Assembly (NCBI GenBank): GCA_026707185.1 | Contig: JAPOXI010000021.1 | Span: 1 to 6,700 of the forward strand | Direction: 5' to 3' | Origin: Chloroflexota bacterium | Lineage (GTDB): Bacteria > Chloroflexota > UBA11872 | DNA length: 6,700 nucleotides | In this document: piece by piece, positions 1-6,116 of the stretch | Layout of the letters: the number at the start of each line of letters is the position of its first letter | Position numbering within the stretch: the first letter of the stretch is position 1 | Program-made: the position numbers and the translations under genes | Notes under the pieces: generated by a model | What the model saw: only the letters and a program-made list of their open reading frames with translations | Told to the model about the DNA's origin: nothing | The model's database searches: none

Positions 1-85
1 ATGCCGGCAGCTGCACGTCGGTGCGCCAGAACCACCCGCGACCGAGCAGCAACCAGATCCACGCGAGGGCAGCGGCGGCCGCCAA
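1..85 (-). CDS. N-terminal fragment of a probable HpnB-like family 2 glycosyltransferase (truncated by window edge)
   Basis: An open minus-strand frame leaves the window at its left edge. From a TTG at 83-85 the 28 visible residues are one hydrophobic segment, WIWLLLGRGWFWR, then a polar TDVQLPA stretch. A single N-terminal membrane helix followed by a 'LLLGRG.FWR.D..LP' motif is how hopene-associated glycosyltransferases of the HpnB family (GT2, TIGR03469) begin, just before their catalytic domain. The match is from memory over few residues. The start is uncertain: no ATG or GTG occurs in this frame between here and the end of the WD40 gene. TTG at 85 would place the start inside the helix, while the frame stays open upstream through residues THIDIWLTVLTG, so a longer start (non-ATG, or overlapping the WD40 end) is possible. 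It lies about 56 bp after the WD40 stop with no terminator seen between, so co-transcription is likely. The catalytic DXD region is outside the window. Confidence 0.5.
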   Translation of the reverse strand, partial: MAAAAALAWIWLLLGRGWFWRTDVQLPA

Positions 86-141
86 CCCCGTAAGGACTGT
101 CAGCCAGATATCGATGTGCGTTGGTCCGTAAACCCGACGGG

Positions 142-2607
142 TCAGTCCGCGCGGGTGATCCAGAAGCGTAGGGCGCGGTCGTCCCCGACTGTGGCCAGCA
201 GCGCGCCGTCGGGGCTGTAGGCGAGCGCTCGAATCCAGTCGATGTGCGCATCGATGGCGCGTCCGAGCTTCAGACTGCCGGTGGGGTCGCGCAGCAGCGC
301 ACGTTGATAGACGCCAATGGCCAGTTCGTCGCCGTGCGGCCGATAGGCCAATGACGTGATAAGCCCCGCCTCCGGCTCGATCTCCCGCAGCAGGCTGTTG
401 GAGCCGCTTGCCAGAATCTTGACCGTCTTGCCGTCCGACAGGGCCATCTCGGCGACCTGGCGGTCGAATCGGATAGCCCGAATCCAGTCATCGAACCCCG
501 TCAGTCGCAACCGCTCAGCACCGGTTGCCGCATCCAGGAGCAAGACTTCGCGATACGTGCCGACTGCCGCAAGGCCCGATCCATCCGTTGCGAGCGCCGT
601 GATGGGGCCGGACGCCATCACGGCCCAGTTCTCGGCACCGTTGCTCGGATCCAGCCTGCGGACGACGCCTCGGGCGTCGCCTGCCAGTAGGTGACCGTCC
701 GCCGCGAACGTCAGGGCAGTCACGCTATCCGGCACGGCTGGCGCTTCGCTCAGCAGCACTCCGTGCGCGGCATCCCACAGTCGCACCCGCCCGTCGTCGC
801 CGCCGGAGGCCACGATCTGTCCGTCCGGCGAATAGGCCACGGCTCGCGCCGGTCGGTCGTGGGCGGCGACGGATGCGCGGATCGCACCATCGGTTCCGAC
901 GATTACGAGCGAGCCGTTGTCCATGGCGGCGGCGACCGACGCACCGAGCGGACTGTAGTCCACGGCATTGACCGGCGCGGGCAGGGCGGCTTCAGCTGCC
1001 AGTTCCGAGAGCGCCGTCAGCCATACCCCAACGTCTCCGTCCCAGCTCCCGGAGAGCAGGATCTCGCCATCCGGGCTGAAGCTGAGCCCCTGAACGTCAG
1101 TCGTGTGGCCAGTCAGGCTGTATAGCCTGGTTGCCGTGGCGACATCCCACACCCCCACCGTTCCGTCGCTTGAGGACGTGGCCACTCGACGCCCGTCCGG
1201 GCTGAACGCCACCTGCCACACCGAGTCGCTATGTCCAGCGAGCGTGGCCAGCGCTGATCCGTTCGTTGCGTCCCACAGCACGGCCGTGTTGTCGTCGGCG
1301 CCAGTTGCCAGGCGCGTGCCGTCGGGACTGATGGCGAGGGACAGCACAGCCCGTGAGTGCCGCTCGATGAACTCGAGCAGGCGCTCTCCCGTTGCCATAT
1401 CCCAGATGTCCGCTCTGGCCCAACCGGAAGTAATCAGACCTCCGCCGTCTGGTGTAAAGGCGACGCCATTTGACCAGGCGTCAATGTCGTCGAACTTGGC
1501 GAGATGCTCACCGGTCGCCACATCCCACACATGGGCCGCGGCGTAGGTCGTCGCAGCCACAAGGGTTCCGTCTGGACTAAAGGCCACGCTTGTGAACCAA
1601 CGCTCGTCAGCCTGGAGTACATGTACCTGCTCGCCCGAGCGGGTATCCCAGAGCCGCACGGTGTCATCCTCGGAGGCACTGGCGAGGAGGGAGCCGTCCG
1701 GCGAAAAGGCAACTTCGTAGATGCCGTCGTAGTGGCCCTCGAGTTCATGGATAGGCGTCAAGGTTGCCCGGTCCCAGATCACCACGCGGCGGTCATAGCC
1801 GCCGGTCGCAAACGTGGCGCCCGATGGATCGAAGGCCACGGTGGTCACCAGCGGACTGTGAGCTTCCACCAACGGTCGAGGAATGCGCGGCGGCGCCACC
1901 GATACCGTGCTTGGCGCCGGGATCATCCCGGCCTGCTTGAAGTGGTCACCGGACGGGGCTAGCCGAACCTGGCCGTCGCGAAGGCGCAGGACGGCTCGCT
2001 GTGCCCGAAGCACGCCGCCGTCCGCACCGGATGCGTAACCCAGCGGTAACCCGAACCGACGAAGGGCGTTCGGGGCCTCGAGCCAAAACCCCTTGATTTC
2101 CGGCGCGACCGCCAGGGCGTCCAGTCGAGCTATCGGTCCGGAATCGGGTGGCAGATGCGTGGCCGGCGGGACGCCCTTGACAGTCTGCAGCCAGGGGTCG
2201 TGCCCAGCCGCGGAGAGCACGTCGTAGATGTTGGAGGGTCGGACATGACCGTCGGGAGCAGCCTGAAGCAACGCTCGCTGAAACGCCTGGAAGGTGAAGG
2301 GTCCTTGGCGCCATGGCTGCGATACGGGATATCCCAGAATCTCGTGACCGCCAAGGTCCTGAAAGGCAGTCCAGAGTCTGGCTCCGGGCTCGTCTCGAAC
2401 CGCAAAACCCAATCCGCCGCCGCCGCCAGTCTGGGTATAGAAGAACCCTTGTTGAAGCGGAAAGCTGGCTGGGCTCGCAGCAGCGCCTGTCGCTGGAAGC
2501 GCGACGAGCGCAGCTATCCCGAAGCTCGCGGCGGCAACCCTGAGCTTGCGGACGGCGACCAGAGCTCGAGCCGCCGGCCGCACGCTCAAGAATCGACGGA
2601 CGATCAC
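142..2607 (-). CDS. Exported WD40-repeat protein: N-terminal LGFP-like modules plus 14 WD40 units (two predicted beta-propellers)
   Basis: This 821-residue protein starts at GTG 2607. Residues 1-46 look like a Sec signal: an Arg-rich n-region, a hydrophobic core (about 24-40) and a small-residue site near ATGAAASPA. There is no lipobox Cys, and indeed no Cys anywhere in the protein. Residues about 72-118 (FQDLGGHEILGYP, then FTFQAFQRALLQ) and about 172-230 (FWLEAPNALRRFGLP, then GDHFKQAGMIP) form two LGFP-like modules of a kind I associate with Chloroflexota surface proteins. From residue 250 to the end I count 14 consecutive units of 35-43 residues. Most have 'VaFSPDG' and many end in 'vrlWD'. 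Units 1-7 (250-541) are mostly canonical; 8-14 (542-821) are degenerate, several lacking the WD. Fourteen equals two seven-bladed propellers. WD40 propellers are protein-binding scaffolds; no catalytic motif is seen, and the partner is unknown. It follows the SDR stop by 44 bp. The SD is weak, so an in-frame start slightly downstream is possible. Confidence 0.9.
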   Translation of the reverse strand: MIVRRFLSVRPAARALVAVRKLRVAAASFGIAALVALPATGAAASPASFPLQQGFFYTQTGGGGGLGFAVRDEPGARLWTAFQDLGGHEILGYPVSQPWRQGPFTFQAFQRALLQAAPDGHVRPSNIYDVLSAAGHDPWLQTVKGVPPATHLPPDSGPIARLDALAVAPEIKGFWLEAPNALRRFGLPLGYASGADGGVLRAQRAVLRLRDGQVRLAPSGDHFKQAGMIPAPSTVSVAPPRIPRPLVEAHSPLVTTVAFDPSGATFATGGYDRRVVIWDRATLTPIHELEGHYDGIYEVAFSPDGSLLASASEDDTVRLWDTRSGEQVHVLQADERWFTSVAFSPDGTLVAATTYAAAHVWDVATGEHLAKFDDIDAWSNGVAFTPDGGGLITSGWARADIWDMATGERLLEFIERHSRAVLSLAISPDGTRLATGADDNTAVLWDATNGSALATLAGHSDSVWQVAFSPDGRRVATSSSDGTVGVWDVATATRLYSLTGHTTDVQGLSFSPDGEILLSGSWDGDVGVWLTALSELAAEAALPAPVNAVDYSPLGASVAAAMDNGSLVIVGTDGAIRASVAAHDRPARAVAYSPDGQIVASGGDDGRVRLWDAAHGVLLSEAPAVPDSVTALTFAADGHLLAGDARGVVRRLDPSNGAENWAVMASGPITALATDGSGLAAVGTYREVLLLDAATGAERLRLTGFDDWIRAIRFDRQVAEMALSDGKTVKILASGSNSLLREIEPEAGLITSLAYRPHGDELAIGVYQRALLRDPTGSLKLGRAIDAHIDWIRALAYSPDGALLATVGDDRALRFWITRAD

Positions 2608-2651
2608 AGGGACGCGGTCCGAGTTCGGCGGTTCACCGGCACTACCCAGAC

Positions 2652-3557
2652 CTAGCCGGATCGGATCGCCGCGCGTAACGCCGGTTCCAGGTGTGGCTGG
2701 CGAAAGTCGTAGCCAATGTCGAGCAGTTTCCGCGGGACCACCCGCTGACTGGAAAGCAACGCCTCACGCGCAAAGTCGCCGAGCGCCGCTCGCAGGATTG
2801 GCGCCGGTACCGGCAGCATGACAGGCCGGCGCAGGGTCACCCCCATGGTCTTGACGAATTGGCGATTGGTCACCGCCTCTGGCGCCGCGACGACTATCGG
2901 TCCGCTGAGCGTCTCCCTCTCGAGCGCCAGAACGAAGACGCCCACGACATCTTCCAGTGCGACCCAGGGCCAATAGTGCCGGCCAGATCCAAACCAGCCG
3001 CCGAGGCCCAGCATCACGGGCAGCCGCATTCGCGTCACGACAGGCGATCGGGCGTCGATGACTGGCGCCAAACGAGCAATCGCAACTCGAATCCCCGCCT
3101 CGGCGGCGGGACGTGTCGCGGCTTCCCATTCGAGGGACACACCGGGCAGGAATCCCCGTCCGGGGAGGCTCTTATCATCCAGAATCTCGTCACCGCGATC
3201 ACCGTAGTAGCCAGTCGCTCCGGCGCACACGAGAACCCGGGGCTTGCGCGACAAGCCCGCGATGGCACGCGCAAGCACATCGGTTCCTCGCACGCGGCTC
3301 TCGCGGATTCGCCGGCGCTTATCGGCGGTCCAGCGAAGCGCGCTGATCGTCTCGCCGGCCAGATGCACGACGGCATCGGTGCCTTCCAGGGCGGCCTTGT
3401 CGATGTCCCCCGAGTCCGGATCCCAGGCGATGTCACCTGCATCTCGAAGACGAGTCGCGGGACGTACCAGCCGCATTACCTCGTGGCCGGTGGCGCGCAA
3501 CTCGTGAACCAGCGCCGCTCCAACCAGCCCGGTCGAGCCGCTTACGGCGACGCGCAT
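2652..3557 (-). CDS. TIGR01777 / YfcH-family atypical SDR (NAD(P)-dependent epimerase-like)
   Basis: This is a Rossmann-fold protein of 301 residues from ATG 3557. The N-terminal dinucleotide-binding motif is VSGSTGLVG (residues 5-13). HLAGE (65-69), the ATGYYGDRG stretch (114-122) and GSGRHYWPWVALEDVV (190-205) follow; this last block matches the 'GsGrQ.wsWihidDvv' signature of TIGR01777 proteins such as E. coli YfcH. The C-terminal part (about 248-290) matches the family's DUF1731-type tail. Length is normal (about 300). The classical SDR YxxxK is not evident, as expected for this atypical group, so NAD(P) binding is likely but substrate and reaction are unknown. I chose ATG 3557 because family members begin directly at the first beta strand (MRVAVSG). 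An upstream in-frame ATG at 3599 would add 14 residues and overlap the desaturase end by 26 bp. Neither start has a strong SD. The 16-bp gap to the desaturase stop suggests an operon. The usual 'RxGxVLG' is altered here to RLAPVID (162-168). Confidence 0.88.
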   Translation of the reverse strand: MRVAVSGSTGLVGAALVHELRATGHEVMRLVRPATRLRDAGDIAWDPDSGDIDKAALEGTDAVVHLAGETISALRWTADKRRRIRESRVRGTDVLARAIAGLSRKPRVLVCAGATGYYGDRGDEILDDKSLPGRGFLPGVSLEWEAATRPAAEAGIRVAIARLAPVIDARSPVVTRMRLPVMLGLGGWFGSGRHYWPWVALEDVVGVFVLALERETLSGPIVVAAPEAVTNRQFVKTMGVTLRRPVMLPVPAPILRAALGDFAREALLSSQRVVPRKLLDIGYDFRQPHLEPALRAAIRSG

Positions 3558-3573
3558 TTTTGTCAACTCACGG

Positions 3574-4512
3574 TCAGATGGTACGGGCGCCTTCGTCATA
3601 CACGTGCGCCGGCGGTCGCCGTAGGTCCCAAATGAGCCCAGTCCAACTCAGGATGGTGAGCAGGTAGTGAGTGACGTCGATTTCCCACCAGAAAAAGCCG
3701 TTGCGCTCGGAACCTGGGTACCTGTGATGGTTGTTGTGCCAGCCTTCGCCAAGGGTGATCAGCGCCAGCACGAGGTTGTTGCGGCTGGTGTCTTTGGTGG
3801 GAAAGCGCCGGCTGCCCCACATGTGCGCGCCCGAATTTATGAGGTACGTGGTGTGCAACAGCATGACGGTGCTCACCAGGAAGCACCAAACGAAAACCTG
3901 CAGCCAGGTGACGCCCGTGGCCGGGAACGCCCGCTCCAGCCAGAAGCCCAGCGCTACGGTGCCTCCGGCATATAGCAACGTGCTGCCGAAATACCACCGG
4001 TCGAGCCAGCGGAGCTCAGGAAACCGGACCAGGTCCTTGACTTCCTCCCAGCGGGTGTCATCGCGGTTATAGGCGAGTAACCAGCCGATGTGCGCCCACC
4101 AGAAGCCACCCTTGAGCGGCGAGTGCACATCCTGCTCCTCGTCGGAATGCCGATGATGGAAGCGATGGTGTCCTGCCCACCACAAGGGTCCCTTTTGAAT
4201 CCCCAGCGTGCCCAGCAATGCCATGACCGCTTGAAAAACGCGCGTCGTCTGAAAGGTCCGGTGGGAAAAATATCGGTGGTAGAAACCCGTAATGAAGAAG
4301 ACCCGCATCCAATAGAAACCGAGGCAGGCCACCACGGCCGGCCAACTCACACCGACAATGAAGGCCGCGAGCACGCCCAGGTGCAGGGCAATGAAGCCCC
4401 AATTGTGCCGGATCGCCTGCCAGGTCGTGTAGCGCTGCTCAATTCGCTTTGGAAGCCCGACCCTCTTTAGCTCCAGGTCCTCCGGCGAAGCCTCAAGGCT
4501 TGTTTCCCTCAC
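3574..4512 (-). CDS. Membrane fatty acid (acyl-CoA, delta-9 type) desaturase
   Basis: This is an integral membrane di-iron desaturase (PF00487, stearoyl-CoA desaturase-like) that puts a cis double bond into saturated acyl chains using O2 and an electron donor not encoded here. With the GTG 4512 start it has 312 residues, normal for the bacterial group. The three histidine boxes are intact: HRYFSH (79-84), HRFHH (116-120) and HNNHH (259-263), plus NSGAH (226-230), whose His is a further metal ligand in the SCD family. Hydrophobic stretches at about 39-75, 89-106, 174-195 and 203-226 are the membrane segments. The KGPLWWAGHHRFHHRHSD block and EQDVHSPL are typical of acyl-CoA desaturases. The frame stays open upstream to a GTG at 4638, but the extra 42 residues are Arg/Cys-rich and unlike the family. 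A possible promoter would start transcription near 4630, and an AGGGAG (4524-4529) lies 11 bp before GTG 4512. The start remains moderately uncertain. Confidence 0.93.
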   Translation of the reverse strand: MRETSLEASPEDLELKRVGLPKRIEQRYTTWQAIRHNWGFIALHLGVLAAFIVGVSWPAVVACLGFYWMRVFFITGFYHRYFSHRTFQTTRVFQAVMALLGTLGIQKGPLWWAGHHRFHHRHSDEEQDVHSPLKGGFWWAHIGWLLAYNRDDTRWEEVKDLVRFPELRWLDRWYFGSTLLYAGGTVALGFWLERAFPATGVTWLQVFVWCFLVSTVMLLHTTYLINSGAHMWGSRRFPTKDTSRNNLVLALITLGEGWHNNHHRYPGSERNGFFWWEIDVTHYLLTILSWTGLIWDLRRPPAHVYDEGARTI

Positions 4513-4523
4513 CAGGCAGTCAT

Positions 4524-4529
4524 CTCCCT
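4524..4529 (-). promoter_or_regulatory. Possible Shine-Dalgarno of the desaturase gene
   Basis: Read on the minus strand, this is AGGGAG, 11 bp before the GTG at 4512. The spacing is at the long end of the usual range, but it supports 4512 over the GTG at 4638 as the start. Confidence 0.4.
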
Positions 4530-4637
4530 GTGTCCCGCGCCGAGTGCGCGGCGGCCACGATACGTCCAAATCGAGAATGCGCAAAGCGCGGGCGGCTCGC
4601 AACCCGCAGCATCCACGGAAGGCGAGGCTCAGGCACA

Positions 4638-4666
4638 CCTATAGATCGGCGAACAGGACACTCCAA
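4638..4666 (-). promoter_or_regulatory. Possible sigma70-type promoter upstream of the desaturase
   Basis: On the minus strand there is TTGGAG (4661-4666), a 17-bp spacer, and TATAGG (4638-4643). The -35 box matches the TTGACA consensus at three of six positions and the -10 box matches TATAAT at four, with ideal spacing. It sits between the CFA-family gene stop (4696) and the desaturase. Transcription would begin near 4630 with a leader of about 115 bases before GTG 4512. In a GC-rich genome an AT-rich -10 at this place is suggestive, but the match is modest. If real, the desaturase-SDR-WD40-glycosyltransferase genes form a unit that can be expressed apart from the CFA-family gene. Confidence 0.3.
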
Positions 4667-4695
4667 GAGGGATGCTGTTACAGGTCGTCCGGCGG

Positions 4696-6012
4696 CTACG
4701 CGCGGGCGTGTGCCGTTGAACCCGGCGACTCGGCGCGCTCGATGAGCACCTGAACATCGCGAATGGTCTTTGTCTCGAAGCTCGCCGCACAGGATGCAAG
4801 GTAGAAGTCCCACATCCGAATAAAGCGGTCGTCGAACCCGAGCGCCCGCACGCGCTCTTCGGCCTGCCAGAAGCGACGCCGCCATTCGTCGAGCGTCCGA
4901 ACATAGTGCGGTCCAATCTCTTCAATGGCTCGAACCGCCAACGCCCTTCCGCCGCGCTGCGCCGATCGCCGAATCTCAACGACCGCCGGCAGGACGCCTC
5001 CCGGAAAGATGTACTTGCTGATCCAGCCGGAAGCCCGCATTCCCAAGTCGGCGTCGCGATCCTGGATTCCGATCGTCTGCAGCAGCATCGTTCCACCGGG
5101 CCGCAGGACACGCTCGCAGGTTGCGAAGTATTCGTCCCAATACTCGCGGCCGACGGCTTCGAACATCTCGATCGATACGATCTTGTCGAACGTCCCTTTG
5201 ATGTCGCGATAGTCCGAGTAGACGATGCGTACCTGGTCGTCCAGTCCCTCGGCGGCCACGCGTTGGCTGGCGTGCTCGTACTGCTCGCGCGACACCGTGA
5301 TGCCCACGATTTGGCACCCCGTGGTTCGCGCGGCGCGCATGGCGAACCCGCCCCACCCACAGCCGATCTCCAGCACGCGGTCGCCGGGCCCCAGCTCGAG
5401 CTTGCGGCAGACCAGGTCAAACTTGGCCTGCTGGGCTGCGCCCAAATCGTCACAGCCGTCCCAGATCGCGCAGGAGTACGCCAGCGACTCGTCGAGAAAT
5501 AGCCGGAAGAACTCGTTTCCCAGGTCGTAGTGGGCGTGGATGTTCTGTTCGCTACCCGACCGCGAGTTGCGCCGGCGAGAATGCCGCCAAAGGTCACGGA
5601 GTCGCCGCGGCAACGACATGGCCGCATCGAGCCTCACGCGCCCCGCGTTTGCAAGGGCGCCCGCCAGCACCGCGCGAAGATCAGCGCTGGACCACAGACC
5701 ATCCATATACGCCTCGCCCACGCCGGTCGAGCCACCGATGAGCATGCGGGTAAAGGCGTGGTCATGGTGGATTTCAACTCGTGCCGTGCCACCGAGTGCC
5801 TCGTCGCCCACCGTCATGAGTTTGCCGTCGGGCAGGCGCAACTCAAGCCGCCCGTACTGCCAGCTTCGCAGACGGCTGAGTACGAGCGCGCGAGCAATCC
5901 GGTCAATCGCGTGGGACAGAATCAGACGAATGCACGGGTGCTGCAGACGCTCGATTCTGCCACGCAGTCCGCCCGCCAAAACTGCCACCGAACCTTGGCG
6001 CGCAGCCTCCAC
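4696..6012 (-). CDS. Cyclopropane-fatty-acyl-phospholipid synthase family methyltransferase (Gln variant)
   Basis: This is a SAM-dependent methyltransferase (PF02353/COG2230) of 438 residues that adds a one-carbon unit to the double bond of unsaturated acyl chains in membrane phospholipids; the classical product is a cyclopropane ring. The N-terminal domain (about 40-150) carries the lipid-binding part. HYDLGNEFF (161-169), YSCAIW (179-184), the SAM motif VLEIGCGWGGFA (213-224), GITVSREQ (237-244), SIEMFEAVG (280-288) and KYIFPGGVLP (333-342) are all family signatures. By alignment with E. coli Cfa, the bicarbonate-site residues C139, E239, I268 and Y317 correspond to C181, E285, I314 and Y370, all kept. 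H266 corresponds to Q312. The protein is longer than E. coli Cfa (382), mainly in the N-terminal half. The start used is GTG 6012 with a weak GGCGGG upstream; a start a few codons inside, such as the GTG at residue 8 or 9, cannot be excluded. It is divergent from the mannonate dehydratase gene, and its substrate could come from the neighbouring desaturase. Confidence 0.92.
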   Translation of the reverse strand: MEAARQGSVAVLAGGLRGRIERLQHPCIRLILSHAIDRIARALVLSRLRSWQYGRLELRLPDGKLMTVGDEALGGTARVEIHHDHAFTRMLIGGSTGVGEAYMDGLWSSADLRAVLAGALANAGRVRLDAAMSLPRRLRDLWRHSRRRNSRSGSEQNIHAHYDLGNEFFRLFLDESLAYSCAIWDGCDDLGAAQQAKFDLVCRKLELGPGDRVLEIGCGWGGFAMRAARTTGCQIVGITVSREQYEHASQRVAAEGLDDQVRIVYSDYRDIKGTFDKIVSIEMFEAVGREYWDEYFATCERVLRPGGTMLLQTIGIQDRDADLGMRASGWISKYIFPGGVLPAVVEIRRSAQRGGRALAVRAIEEIGPHYVRTLDEWRRRFWQAEERVRALGFDDRFIRMWDFYLASCAASFETKTIRDVQVLIERAESPGSTAHARA

Positions 6013-6051
6013 AACGTGTCCCGCCCGCGTCCGGGATTAGGCCCTCTGCTC

Positions 6052-6070
6052 CGTGGCATGCTGAGCCACG
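6052..6070. repeat. Inverted repeat, CGTGGC-N7-GCCACG
   Basis: Six-base arms at 6052-6057 and 6065-6070 flank a 7-base spacer, ATGCTGA. It could be a regulator half-site pair (13-base centre-to-centre) or a small hairpin. It is not followed by a T-run on either strand, so it is not an intrinsic terminator. Confidence 0.5.
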
Positions 6071-6082
6071 CGACGCGCGTCG
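6071..6082. repeat. Perfect 12-bp palindrome, candidate operator
   Basis: CGACGCGCGTCG equals its own reverse complement and directly abuts the inverted repeat ending at 6070. It lies 35 bp before the mannonate dehydratase ATG. GC-rich palindromes of this size arise by chance more often in a high-GC genome, so an operator role is only a possibility. Confidence 0.4.
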
Positions 6083-6104
6083 TCCTGCAACACTCGCTGA
6101 CGGT

Positions 6105-6110
6105 CGGAGG
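6105..6110 (+). promoter_or_regulatory. Shine-Dalgarno of the mannonate dehydratase gene
   Basis: CGGAGG lies 6 bp before ATG 6117. It is a strong ribosome binding site and fixes the start of the plus-strand gene, which otherwise has another in-frame ATG at codon 5. Confidence 0.75.
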
Positions 6111-6116
6111 CACGCC

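Larger units (their letters stand above)
6013..6116. promoter_or_regulatory. Divergent intergenic control region
   Basis: These 104 bp separate the minus-strand CFA-family gene from the plus-strand mannonate dehydratase, so promoters for both should lie here or within the flanking gene ends. I could not identify convincing -35/-10 pairs in either direction. It does contain two symmetric elements, a 6-bp-stem inverted repeat (6052-6070) and a 12-bp perfect palindrome (6071-6082), placed next to each other near the middle. That is where a regulator acting on both genes would be expected. Confidence 0.5.

Noticed and set aside
145..1860. Recent tandem DNA duplication or a repeat array in the WD40 region
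   Set aside because: The repeating SPDG codons recur about every 120-130 bp, but the DNA between and within units has diverged strongly. This is an old protein repeat, not a DNA repeat, CRISPR or satellite.
2413..2427. Short CCG triplet run as a phase-variable microsatellite
   Set aside because: It has only about five units, encodes a Gly run (GGGGG) in the WD40 protein, and triplet changes would not shift the frame.
2691..3635. Long plus-strand open frame (314 codons) opposite the SDR gene
   Set aside because: It is antisense to a clearly recognised Rossmann-fold gene, its translation is rich in Arg, Gln and His with no domain pattern, and high GC makes such antisense frames common.
4513..4638. 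42-residue N-terminal extension of the desaturase (GTG 4638 start)
   Set aside because: The residues are Arg- and Cys-rich with no resemblance to desaturase N-termini, and the start lies at the predicted transcription start. I treat it as leader DNA but keep it as an alternative.
4906..5502. Plus-strand open frame (198 codons) antisense to the CFA-family gene
   Set aside because: It is the mirror of conserved methyltransferase codons; its hydrophobic and Asp-rich pattern is what reverse-complement reading of a GC-rich gene gives.
6052..6070. Intrinsic terminator between the divergent genes
   Set aside because: No T-run follows the stem on either strand, and genes on both sides are transcribed away from it, so a terminator is not expected here.
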